From a virus: a DNA stretch of 64,000 nt. Below the pieces are notes generated by a model, which saw only the letters and a list, made by a program, of their open reading frames with translations, was not told the origin of the DNA and made no database searches. The first letter of the stretch is position 1, and every line of letters starts with the position of its first letter. This document shows, in pieces, positions 55,742 through 62,462 of this stretch. The position numbers and the translations under genes were made by a program. The stretch spans positions 1 through 64,000 of IMG/VR virus record IMGVR_UViG_3300002933_000006; one strand, 5' to 3'.

Positions 55742-55972
55742 TTAGAAACTTGGATCCATGTATTCGTGTTTACCCGGCATCAAGTAGCAATATTTACAAC
55801 CAGTTTGGGTGTAATACTCTCGACCGTCTTTAGCAACTTTGCGAGTATATTGACGACCAGAATCTGTAAAAATAAAACGCTTAGTCATACGCACAATTTT
55901 ACCATCGTAATAACGATCTCCGCCAATACCATGGCTAACATCATCACCAATATTGTAAGTTACTGTAGTCAT
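55742..55972 (-). CDS. Small phage protein, 76 aa
   Basis: ATG 55972, AAAGGAGC 7 nt upstream, first gene after the promoter at 56003. TVTYNIGDDVSHGIGGDRYY, RKVAKDGREYYTQTGCKYCY. Small SH3-like beta barrel likely (G-D-x-V-S...DG-K-I-V-R). Unknown. Confidence 0.55.
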   Translation of the reverse strand: MTTVTYNIGDDVSHGIGGDRYYDGKIVRMTKRFIFTDSGRQYTRKVAKDGREYYTQTGCKYCYLMPGKHEYMDPSF

Positions 55973-56002
55973 TTTCTGCTCCTTTATTTTCACTATACAT
56001 AT

Positions 56003-56031
56003 ATTATACAATATTGGGAATTAATGGTAAA
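56003..56031 (-). promoter_or_regulatory. Early-type promoter cassette, AATTCCCA-spacer class
   Basis: TTTACC, 17 bp, TATAAT, then ATATGTATAGTGAAAAT and AAAGGAGC. Directly preceded (on the minus strand) by two hairpins at 56045-56099. Confidence 0.75.
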
Positions 56032-56044
56032 CCGAAATTTTAGC

Positions 56045-56078
56045 CAGCAAAAAACCCCCAATTAAGGGGGTTTTAAGT
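56045..56078. terminator. Bidirectional rho-independent terminator
   Basis: 9-bp stem AAAACCCCC / GGGGGTTTT with loop AATTAA; T6 follows on the minus strand and T4 on the plus strand. It separates the GIY-YIG/tmRNA region from the promoter at 56003. Confidence 0.8.
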
Positions 56079-56097
56079 GTTGTTTTTATGCAACACA
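56078..56097. repeat. GTGTTG...CAACAC hairpin next to early promoter
   Basis: Stem GTGTTG / CAACAC (6 bp). A near-identical hairpin (GTGTTGC / GCAACAC) lies at 59559-59578 next to the promoter at 59522, so it may belong to a mobile promoter/stem-loop cassette. Confidence 0.5.
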
Positions 56098-56116
56098 ATG
56101 TATTAATAAATATAAT

Positions 56117-56611
56117 ATGTTTTCAATATATAAGATTACTAATACAGTTAACAATAAGATCTATATAGGATTTTCGTCCAGGAACCCAATGGATAGATGG
56201 TACAATCATCAACGATGTGCCATAAACAGTAAAAAAAATACGCATTTATATAATGCTATGAGAAAATACGGTCTTAATAATTTTCAATTTGATATTATAT
56301 ATCAGTCCAATGATTGTACCCATACTCACAAAATAATGGAAAATTACTTTATTGTAGAATATCGTACTTATGTTGGCTTTCCGGACTGCAACGGTTATAA
56401 TATGACCCTCGGCGGCGAAGGCGCAGTAGGAAGAGTAGATACTCCCGAAACTACAACAAAACGATCTACTGCAAAAATAGGTAAAAAAAGAGCGTCGATG
56501 ACATTAGAGCAAAAAGCTAAGATATCTGCATCAAAAAAGAATAAACCCTGGTCTCCAGCAAGATTAGCAATAGGATACAAAAAGAAACCCACAGAAGTGG
56601 GTTCCTGTTAG
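56117..56611 (+). CDS. GIY-YIG homing endonuclease (Seg-like, with NUMOD3 repeats)
   Basis: 164 aa. N-terminal catalytic domain: FSIYKITNTVNNKIYIGFSS (S-I-Y...Y-I-G), then RWYNHQRCAINSKKNTHLYN and the family Glu near KIMENYFIVEYR. The C-terminal ETTTKRSTAKIGKKRASMTL / QKAKISASKKNKPW are NUMOD3-type DNA-binding repeats. Free-standing homing gene on the opposite strand to its surroundings. Its last codons coincide with the tmRNA terminator hairpin. Confidence 0.88.
   Translation: MFSIYKITNTVNNKIYIGFSSRNPMDRWYNHQRCAINSKKNTHLYNAMRKYGLNNFQFDIIYQSNDCTHTHKIMENYFIVEYRTYVGFPDCNGYNMTLGGEGAVGRVDTPETTTKRSTAKIGKKRASMTLEQKAKISASKKNKPWSPARLAIGYKKKPTEVGSC
56576..56603 (-). terminator. Terminator of the tmRNA gene
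   Basis: Minus strand: AACCCAC / GTGGGTT, 7-bp stem, loop TTCT, then TTTCTTTTT. Embedded in the last codons of the convergent GIY-YIG gene. Confidence 0.85.
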
Positions 56612-56890
56612 TTTCTGTTACGAGGTATAACTACCCTAAGCAGTTTTTAGGCTGCTAATGCGAATGTATTATCATTTGCGGTTACTTCTTATTTGCTGAT
56701 TACGTCAGTCAACTCTCGTGTTGCCTCTTTCGTTATCTCACCATGTCGAAACCGGTCGGACCCAACGAAATATACTCTGTTACATGTCACCGCTTCGCGC
56801 TTGCGGTCGAATATACTTCGGTGGATCCGGGGAGAATCGAACTCCCGTCCACAGCGCCTTCACTACGAAGGAATTACAACAATTCTTTAC
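56604..56890 (-). ncRNA. ssrA: Circularly permuted (two-piece) tmRNA
   Basis: Rescues stalled ribosomes. The order on the minus strand is reversed relative to a normal ssrA gene. First comes the acceptor piece, ending in a T-arm (GGGAG TTCGATT CTCCC) and CGGATCC-ACC at 56820-56829. Then follows a 56-nt intervening segment, then the mature 5' end GGGTCCGACCGGTTTCGACA from 56763. The 7-nt ends GGGTCCG and CGGATCC pair fully (one G-U) to form the tRNA-like acceptor stem. The tag frame at 56650-56679 reads ANDNTFALAA and stops with TAA (56647). The final A of CCA is not encoded. Limits: acceptor-piece 5' end and coding-piece 3' end are estimates. Permuted genes are known in alphaproteobacteria, some cyanobacteria and some betaproteobacteria. 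Confidence 0.93.
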
Positions 56891-56897
56891 TTACCGC

Positions 56898-57146
56898 TTA
56901 TACTGTTAAAACTAAAGCAATAACCGGAGGGGGAGAAAATGTATTAATAAATGCTATCCATTCATTCGCGGCCTCTTCGGTGGTCCAAATACGACTCGAT
57001 GTTTTAGTATTTGGGTCATCTGTGCTGTTAATAAAAGTTCCATCTGTTGCTCCGGCACTAACCAATTCTGCAATTTTAGCGTCACGGATCGGTCTTTCTT
57101 CGGCAGTAAGAGATCTTGCAAACTTTACCTGAGTTGTGATTGTCAT
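56898..57146 (-). CDS. Small phage protein, 82 aa
   Basis: TITTQVKFARSLTAEERPIR, DPNTKTSSRIWTTEEAANEW and a hydrophobic end PPPVIALVLTV. Reads straight toward the tmRNA gene; its stop is within 10 nt of the acceptor piece, so the two may be co-transcribed. Unknown function. Confidence 0.55.
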   Translation of the reverse strand: MTITTQVKFARSLTAEERPIRDAKIAELVSAGATDGTFINSTDDPNTKTSSRIWTTEEAANEWIAFINTFSPPPVIALVLTV

Positions 57147-57160
57147 TTTAAATAATCCTA

Positions 57161-57244
57161 TTAGTAATTATCTAGCCAGTCTTTAAGTTCTATCATTACG
57201 TATAATAAAACTGCTACTACAATCAGACTGGCCAGATATGTCAT
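57161..57244 (-). CDS. 27-aa membrane microprotein
   Basis: TYLASLIVVAVLLYVMIELK then DWLDNY: a single TM with a charged end. ATG at 57244; 14 nt between its stop and the next ATG. Supported by context only. Confidence 0.35.
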   Translation of the reverse strand: MTYLASLIVVAVLLYVMIELKDWLDNY

Positions 57245-57258
57245 ACAACTATTTAGCG

Positions 57259-57627
57259 TTAAACACAGCTCGGTCCGTACTTATTTTCACCTGGTGTGCT
57301 GGGGATAAACATGATAGCCAGGCTAACGACCCATCCAACATATGGTACTAGAGTTAGTAAAATCCATACACCACTTTGGTCAAAGTCACGAATACGTTGA
57401 CTACCTGCGGCCCAACTGGTTACACCAACTGCAATGAATCCTGCGAATACTGCAAAAAATAACAAATATGCCAACGGTGCAACTGTGTCTGCGAGTGCTC
57501 CTGCAACACAACCAACAATAGCCAACCCAATTAATGCACCAATTTGAGCCAACAGTAATACATTATAACTTTGGCGATTACGACGTCCACTGAACTTAAA
57601 TAAATCTTGAAATACTGGCTTACTCAT
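57259..57627 (-). CDS. DUF805 membrane protein, 122 aa
   Basis: FKFSGRRNRQSYNVLLLAQI, then TM segments, SQRIRDFDQSGVWILLTLVP (the conserved R-x-x-D-x-x-x-S-G-W/V) and STPGENKYGP, all in the order of bacterial DUF805 proteins. Four TMs predicted. A host-type inner-membrane protein, function unknown. AAAGGGG is 7 nt before its ATG; the structured RNA element lies directly upstream. Confidence 0.8.
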   Translation of the reverse strand: MSKPVFQDLFKFSGRRNRQSYNVLLLAQIGALIGLAIVGCVAGALADTVAPLAYLLFFAVFAGFIAVGVTSWAAGSQRIRDFDQSGVWILLTLVPYVGWVVSLAIMFIPSTPGENKYGPSCV

Positions 57628-57648
57628 ATAATACCCCTTTAATTAAAC

Positions 57649-57961
57649 TGTTATATTGAAACATACTACAGGAAGAACCACATCGCTCAACACCACTTGT
57701 TGCTTTGCTTTCTCATTACTGCCTACTGTTATATTCCGCCGCCTCAGATTTATATTGTTGCTACCTCGGACGCGATGGTGTCTTGTCCTACTTTGCAACT
57801 ACCCCTGGTTTCATGGATTGTATACTCCCTTCATGCTTCTAGCAAGGCTAGCTCGCTAGCGAATCGGGCATTATTACAGTATACAATCCCTAACGGTATA
57901 GGTAACCTAATATGTTTCAATATAACAACGGGACTTATACGTTTCGCAACGAGTGCCCGTT
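57649..57961. ncRNA. Structured RNA candidate of unknown class, about 310 nt without ORFs
   Basis: A gene-free stretch of 340 nt with strong complementarity: a 17-bp closing helix between 57649-57665 (starts TGTTATATTG) and 57911-57927; a perfect 12-bp helix GGATTGTATACT at 57815-57826 with 57878-57889; a nested 5-bp hairpin GCTAG-CTCG-CTAGC at 57847-57860; and a compound hairpin at 57927-57961 (AACGGG / CCCGTT enclosing CGTT-TCGC-AACG). Strand is undetermined. On minus it would be the leader of the DUF805 gene; on plus an independent RNA. I could not match it to RNase P, 6S, SRP, a group I intron or a known riboswitch. Confidence 0.65.
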
Positions 57962-57968
57962 ATTAAAA

Positions 57969-58298
57969 TTACTCTGCTACTGCGTCAAGCAATGCACGTG
58001 CTTTGATATCTTCCAATGATGGCTTAGTCTTAACTTTAGCACCTTTAGTAGATACTACGCCATTGTACTTGGCATCAGCCGCGTCGATTGCTGCTTTATA
58101 GTCAGCATTTGCATACAACTCTGATGTCTTAAGGAAAGTAACCAATGCCGGCTTGGTCATTGCTGTTGGCAACTCTAACAAATTAATGTCTGAGTCTGTT
58201 TTAGCCAAGATCTTAACACGTGTCATGTCACCAGCGAAACGTACTTTGTACTGGCCTTTAGTTTTAGAAACACCACCAACTTTGAACAATTTAGTCAT
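57969..58298 (-). CDS. Conserved phage protein, 109 aa
   Basis: ATG 58298 follows GGAG by 8 nt (an upstream in-frame ATG overlaps the ribosome site). KLFKVGGVSKTKGQYKVRFA, and an Ala/Lys-rich helical C-terminus. Its leader contains a hairpin (TATGCT...AGCATA). Single promoter at 58370. Similar to small abundant early proteins in T4-like phages; unknown role. Confidence 0.55.
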   Translation of the reverse strand: MTKLFKVGGVSKTKGQYKVRFAGDMTRVKILAKTDSDINLLELPTAMTKPALVTFLKTSELYANADYKAAIDAADAKYNGVVSTKGAKVKTKPSLEDIKARALLDAVAE

Positions 58299-58369
58299 TT
58301 TGTAAAACTCCATTTTTAAGTTAAATTAAATTTACTGCTTTATGCTAGACACACTCCAGCATATTTCAT

Positions 58370-58398
58370 ATTATAGATTATTTCGAATTAAAATGCAA
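58370..58398 (-). promoter_or_regulatory. Early-type promoter, variant AATTCGAA spacer
   Basis: TTGCAT, 17 bp, TATAAT with TTTAATTCGAAATAAT in the spacer, i.e. the class element with CCC changed to CGA. Confidence 0.65.
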
Positions 58399-58426
58399 CC
58401 ATAATATGAAATTCCTTTTACCAAAA

Positions 58427-58555
58427 TTATTTGGCTAATTCTGTACTTTGGGACTTAACGGTTTCAACACCCTTGTCCAACATTTTGGCAATACCACCGA
58501 AGCCAACTGTTGCCAGGATTAAACCAAATACAGTCCCAATAATAAACATTTTCAT
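58427..58555 (-). CDS. Small membrane protein, 42 aa
   Basis: KMFIIGTVFGLILATVGFGG (signal anchor or TM) then KMLDKGVETVKSQSTELAK, a polar helix. Directly after the 60-aa TM gene. Unknown. Confidence 0.45.
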   Translation of the reverse strand: MKMFIIGTVFGLILATVGFGGIAKMLDKGVETVKSQSTELAK

Positions 58556-58557
58556 GA

Positions 58558-58740
58558 TTAGTCTTTCTTGCTAATATTTGTTTTAAACAAGGCCGTAATA
58601 ACTCCCGCGGCCAACCAAGTATCAAATCCTAACTGAATATTGAGTGCCGGGAATAATGTATTCAATGCCCAAATAGTTGCAATAGGACCAATAACGATCA
58701 TTACCAACGTAAACACTAATACCAATAATGCTTTATCCAT
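58558..58740 (-). CDS. Small membrane protein, 60 aa
   Basis: Two TM segments (ALLVLVFTLVMIVIGPIATI, LAAGVITALFK region) and a short Lys-rich end. Forms a run of tiny genes with 58427 and 58743. Confidence 0.5.
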   Translation of the reverse strand: MDKALLVLVFTLVMIVIGPIATIWALNTLFPALNIQLGFDTWLAAGVITALFKTNISKKD

Positions 58741-58742
58741 TT

Positions 58743-59024
58743 TTATGCTACCTCCAACATGTTTGCAGGGACCTTGTATACTGTACCAGTTGTGGTACGC
58801 ACCAAGACGTTTTTAACACTAACCTTTTCTACTACACCGTTATAAGTAATGCCACGACGTGAATCTGTAAACTTAACTGACGTACCCTTTACTAGTGCAC
58901 CTTTATTCTTGTGGCCTAACTGACTACGAGCAAATTTTATTGCTTGACTAATATCGTCTAGTTCTGCATTGGTAAAAGTACCAGAAATAATACTACTACG
59001 AATATCGTGTAAACTTGCAATCAT
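58743..59024 (-). CDS. Conserved phage protein, KOW/SH3-like, 93 aa
   Basis: Helical N-terminus (FTNAELDDISQAIKFARSQL) and a beta barrel GTSVKFTDSRRGITYNGVVE-KVSVKNVLVRT. The pattern matches a family of small T4-like phage proteins with an N-terminal helix pair and an SH3-like barrel. Likely RNA or protein binding. Confidence 0.6.
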   Translation of the reverse strand: MIASLHDIRSSIISGTFTNAELDDISQAIKFARSQLGHKNKGALVKGTSVKFTDSRRGITYNGVVEKVSVKNVLVRTTTGTVYKVPANMLEVA

Positions 59025-59164
59025 GATCTTCCTTCCAATTTAACCAATTCAAATTCCATTGCACGAAACTTTGGATCTAGTCCGCCACGTGGTCCACGAA
59101 CACGAGCTAATTCTTGTTTAAGCTCACGGATTCTTGCTAATTCTTCAGGGGTAAATTTTGGCAT
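59021..59164 (-). CDS. Small helical phage protein, 47 aa
   Basis: PKFTPEELARIRELKQELAR then GPRGGLDPKFRAMEFELVKL. The ATG at 59164 overlaps the upstream stop; a longer frame to 59281 is antiregister with the true upstream gene. Confidence 0.5.
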   Translation of the reverse strand: MPKFTPEELARIRELKQELARVRGPRGGLDPKFRAMEFELVKLEGRS

Positions 59165-59165
59165 A

Positions 59166-59321
59166 TTAAACTCCACAGGCTTTAAGGAAACGGGCTTGGT
59201 CAAATCTTGGGTTAACCGAAGCACAAATTTTAGCAGTTTCGATCGCGTTTTGCAAACGAATTTCCATATTAGGAATTTCACTAATTTTTTTAGCTAAAAT
59301 TACGAAGTGTTTTCTAGTCAT
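59166..59321 (-). CDS. Small phage protein, 51 aa, first gene after promoter 59352
   Basis: TRKHFVILAKKISEIPNME, then FDQARFLKACGV. AAGGAGC 6 nt upstream. Conserved-looking start (R-x-x-F...A-x-x-I) as in small T4-like phage proteins with a Cys end. Confidence 0.55.
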   Translation of the reverse strand: MTRKHFVILAKKISEIPNMEIRLQNAIETAKICASVNPRFDQARFLKACGV

Positions 59322-59341
59322 TTTCTGCTCCTTATTAGTTA

Positions 59342-59491
59342 CTATACAACTATTATACTATTTTGGGAATTAATGGACAACCGTTTTGCTAAGTCTTTGT
59401 ACACACGGTAGTCTTCAAAATCGCTTACTGCACGGGCGGCTTCTGCTTTTATGAGTAAAATTGCATACTGTTTTCTGGCTTCTACACTCAT
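59342..59491 (-). CDS. Small phage protein, 49 aa, overlapping the next promoter
   Basis: SVEARKQYAILLIKAEAARA. Its last 15 codons (LSINSQNSIIVV) are the promoter at 59352-59380, so the promoter cassette was inserted into the gene end or the frame reads through it. AAGGAGC 6 nt upstream of the ATG. First gene after promoter 59522. Confidence 0.5.
   Translation of the reverse strand: MSVEARKQYAILLIKAEAARAVSDFEDYRVYKDLAKRLSINSQNSIIVV
59352..59380 (-). promoter_or_regulatory. Early-type promoter cassette, AATTCCCA-spacer class
   Basis: TTGTCC, 17 bp, TATAAT, then AGTTGTATAGT and AAGGAGC, nearly identical to the copy at 52708. Confidence 0.8.
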
Positions 59492-59521
59492 TTACCGCTC
59501 CTTATTAATCACTATACATAC

Positions 59522-59550
59522 ATTATACAATATTGGGAATTTTGGGTCAA
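59522..59550 (-). promoter_or_regulatory. Early-type promoter cassette, AATTCCCA-spacer class
   Basis: TTGACC, 17 bp, TATAAT, then GTATGTATAGTGATTAAT and AAGGAGC. Immediately downstream of the hairpin at 59558-59586. Confidence 0.8.
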
Positions 59551-59557
59551 CCCGAAA

Positions 59558-59586
59558 AGTGTTGCTTTTTTGCAACACTATTTTTG
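59558..59586. terminator. Hairpin terminator, stronger on plus strand
   Basis: AGTGTTGC / GCAACACT stem with T6 loop, followed by ATTTTT on the plus strand and TTTT on the minus strand. No plus-strand gene precedes it, so it may act as the stem-loop half of a promoter cassette or as a barrier to antisense transcription. Confidence 0.6.
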
Positions 59587-59631
59587 GTAAATAACTATAA
59601 GAGATGTGTATAAAAACAATAAAGAATTCAA

Positions 59632-59657
59632 TAAAAAACCCGCTTAGTGCGGGTTTT
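59632..59657 (-). terminator. Rho-independent terminator of the amidoligase-like gene
   Basis: Minus strand stem AACCCGC / GCGGGTT with a 5-nt loop and T6, starting 6 nt after the TAA at 59663. Confidence 0.85.
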
Positions 59658-59662
59658 GTGTT

Positions 59663-62446
59663 TTATGCTTGCATCTTTGGACGGCAACTAAACTTACCAG
59701 GATCTTCTGCGCCAATACCACGTAAATAACTTTGTGCTGTAGCCCAGGCGCTGTGGTGGTCATGGTCGGCAAATTCGTGTACTACATGTCCGTTGTCACG
59801 TTCGTATACTTCCCACATAGGTACGCCGTTTGGTGCTGTGGCCTGCACAGGATCGCCTGCACGATATTGCACAAACGCATCATCACGACCAGTTAGTTGA
59901 TTAACATATAATCGAGCAGCACGGGCAACAAACGGGCTACTGGCACCAGTTGGTAAATAACCGTATACTCTTTCGCCAGCTTTAACTTCATAGTAATCGC
60001 CAGTAGCAGGACGTTGACTTAACATGCCTTCTGGAGGTGTATTAGTGTCTTGGTCTTGTTGCGGAGTACGATCGGCTACACGTTCTGCACTTGCATCTGT
60101 TGGAACTGTACGCATACTAACATCATAACGTTCTTGATATCTACGCTTAGTTTCTTCTGCTTGTGCTAGTGTAAGATCGGGGTGTGATGCAATAACTTGT
60201 CCTGTGGTATTGTTTATGTATTGCCAGGTACGTGGAATATCGTTTGCATCTTGCGGTGTGTCTTTTTCGTTGTGTAGTTCTAAATTAGCCACACTACCAA
60301 CATCGTGTTGTTGTGCTACTTTAACTAATAGTTTCTGTGCTTCTTCACGACTAACATTGAATATTTGATCAATGACCCGACCAGTTGGGCGATAAACAAC
60401 ATTCCAATTTGGTTTAGGTGCTTTAATACGCTTGGCTAACTTTTCACGTTGGCTTAACTCTGGTTCTGGTGCTTCCGGATCTGCCGGACGTAAATTAAAC
60501 GGAATGTTTTGATCAGCATACTTGTCATATACTGCGTCAGCGGCTTCTCCCTTAGTAGCAAAGCCGTGTAGAGTTTCTAATGTTTCGCCAGTTTCGTGGT
60601 TATACACTTCCCAATCACCCGACTCAGACTTCAATGGTCGTAGTGTATATTGTTTCTGGAAGCCTTCCATACTACCGCCAGGACTTAATCGTTTCTTAGC
60701 TTTTTCCCAAGCATCAGATTTTGTATATCCATGGAACTCTTCTCCGGCAACAGGTTTGCCATACGAATCCCATAGTTTCCAATCGCCCTTTGGTTCGTTG
60801 CTTAGTGCTTTATCGGCCCAGGACTTTTTAAGTTCTTCACTGCTGATAGCGCCTGTAGCAAAACGAGCAAATAGATCTAATGCGGGATCTCCTTCTACTG
60901 GACTAATAAGTTTATACAACTTCTTATAATATTCTTTACGTTCTAAGTCCGGACGACTAGCTACATACATAGCCTGTGAATAACGCATTAATGTATTTTG
61001 TAGTTTAGCAATATCTTCAAAATAGTTTGTGCCGCCAGCACTACGGAACTCAATGTACTTGGCACCACGGTTCTGTGTAGGATCGCGACTTGTTTGTCCA
61101 CCTTGTGGATTAATACTTGTATATTTGCCAAATCCTTGATTATTAATTTCTAATGCTTTTTGTGCTAGTTCTAATAGATTGTGTTTCATTAAATCCAATG
61201 CACCGGCTACAGCTTCTTTGTTGCCTTTAACACGAGTCTTAATCTTTTTCATTGCAGCTTCGCAGAAGTGATTACCACTACGGCTAAACTCTTTAAGTAC
61301 ATGTTCGTCGCCTAAGAATAATGCTAACTTAACATAGTCAACATCGCCGCCTTTGCCCGGTAAACTAACGCCCATATGGAAACCAGTTGAACTGTTAGCA
61401 TAAGCACCATTATCTGCGGCCCATTTAAAAAAGTCTTTCATCATAGTAAGACATTGTTGTAACGGCATAGGAGGACTAACGATCTCCACTGGCATGTCAT
61501 CCGAGTCATTGGCATCTAAACTTGAGTCTGGTTCAAAGATCCAAGTAACTGCATCACGCTTAGCCGAATGGTATCCTGAACTTACTTTAGTTCTAATACC
61601 TAAGCGTTCTGCTAAGTCGTCAGCTAATCTTTCAGCATTATGTTCACTAAAGCCGCCTTCACTACTACTACCAGTGCCAGCCATGACAGGCCACATTAAA
61701 TCAAATTTGTCTTGAACATCACTCATGTAACGTAAGCCAACGTCTGCAAAGAATCCAGAATCATCATCTATACTGTAACTGTCGCGGAATTCGTCTAATG
61801 CGTTTTGCCAATTGTCGTCGTGATCATTTATACTTTGCTCAACTTGTTCGGTAATTTCTGCTTCAGCTAAAGATTCGGCTTCTTTGTATGCTTCGTATGC
61901 TGGATGCGTAGCAATGAAATCTTGTTCTTCACTATGAGATTTAAAACGTGGTGCGTCATTGGCAGCCGCGAATGCAGCTAATACTTCTTTATCGCTATAG
62001 GTGTCTTGTAAATATTCTCTAATGAATTCTTCTTCGTCAAAGTCATCTTCAATTTTTTCACGAACGAGGTCTTGTTCTTCGTTTTCAAAGTCCTGCATCA
62101 TTTCATTGTCAAACCACTCATAGTACATTTCGTCTAATTTTTCTTGTAGGTCACGTGAGGCACGATTGCCTAATCCATAACCATACTCATCGTTTTCAAA
62201 GAAGTCGATAACCTGCTGAATACTATAAGCACGTTCATCGGCTTCCATATCGGGTTCAAAGTCTTGATCGTAATCATCAGATTCGCCCATGCCGGTAAAC
62301 ACTAGTTCGGCTTCAAAGCCGGCCATAATGCCTTCTGCTTCTGGGCTACTAGCAAACTGTTGTAGTGTGCTGGGATTCATACGAAGCTCGTCTAATTGAG
62401 CTTCTTTTAATGTTCGTGTGCGTAGTTTGAATTGGTTATATCTCAT
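59663..62446 (-). CDS. Amidoligase-like giant protein with six C-terminal repeats
   Basis: 927 aa. The N-terminal part (about residues 1-510) looks like an Amidoligase_2 (COOH-NH2 ligase) domain: GFEAELVF near residue 45, PVEIVSPPMPLQQCLTMM near 319, STGFHMGVSLPGKGGD near 355 and AKYIEFRSAGGTNYFE near 464, the E-x-E...E-[IV]-x-S-P-P...T-G-x-H-x-x-V...E-F-R series. A 160-aa acidic insertion follows residue 50. The C-terminal part has six W/Y-x-[VLY]-[YWK] repeats near residues 553, 611, 680, 739, 819 and 877 (e.g. DWEVYNHETGE, NWNVVYRPTGR, MWEVYERDNGH). Such enzymes form amide bonds on peptides or proteins. The N-terminal RTRTLKEAQLDELRMNPS looks like a T4-like virion or core signal, so it may be packaged. 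Confidence 0.65.
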   Translation of the reverse strand: MRYNQFKLRTRTLKEAQLDELRMNPSTLQQFASSPEAEGIMAGFEAELVFTGMGESDDYDQDFEPDMEADERAYSIQQVIDFFENDEYGYGLGNRASRDLQEKLDEMYYEWFDNEMMQDFENEEQDLVREKIEDDFDEEEFIREYLQDTYSDKEVLAAFAAANDAPRFKSHSEEQDFIATHPAYEAYKEAESLAEAEITEQVEQSINDHDDNWQNALDEFRDSYSIDDDSGFFADVGLRYMSDVQDKFDLMWPVMAGTGSSSEGGFSEHNAERLADDLAERLGIRTKVSSGYHSAKRDAVTWIFEPDSSLDANDSDDMPVEIVSPPMPLQQCLTMMKDFFKWAADNGAYANSSTGFHMGVSLPGKGGDVDYVKLALFLGDEHVLKEFSRSGNHFCEAAMKKIKTRVKGNKEAVAGALDLMKHNLLELAQKALEINNQGFGKYTSINPQGGQTSRDPTQNRGAKYIEFRSAGGTNYFEDIAKLQNTLMRYSQAMYVASRPDLERKEYYKKLYKLISPVEGDPALDLFARFATGAISSEELKKSWADKALSNEPKGDWKLWDSYGKPVAGEEFHGYTKSDAWEKAKKRLSPGGSMEGFQKQYTLRPLKSESGDWEVYNHETGETLETLHGFATKGEAADAVYDKYADQNIPFNLRPADPEAPEPELSQREKLAKRIKAPKPNWNVVYRPTGRVIDQIFNVSREEAQKLLVKVAQQHDVGSVANLELHNEKDTPQDANDIPRTWQYINNTTGQVIASHPDLTLAQAEETKRRYQERYDVSMRTVPTDASAERVADRTPQQDQDTNTPPEGMLSQRPATGDYYEVKAGERVYGYLPTGASSPFVARAARLYVNQLTGRDDAFVQYRAGDPVQATAPNGVPMWEVYERDNGHVVHEFADHDHHSAWATAQSYLRGIGAEDPGKFSCRPKMQA

Positions 62447-62462
62447 AATCAGTCATAAAAAT

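Noticed and set aside
56105-56116. AATAAATA and TATAAT directly before the GIY-YIG ATG on the plus strand
   Set aside because: Both lie within 12 nt of the start codon and there is no -35; AT-rich chance match.
57649-57961. RNase P RNA, 6S RNA, SRP RNA or group I intron
   Set aside because: I could not find the P4 consensus of RNase P, the 6S bulge, the SRP tetraloop domain or a P3-P7 core on either strand; left as unknown.
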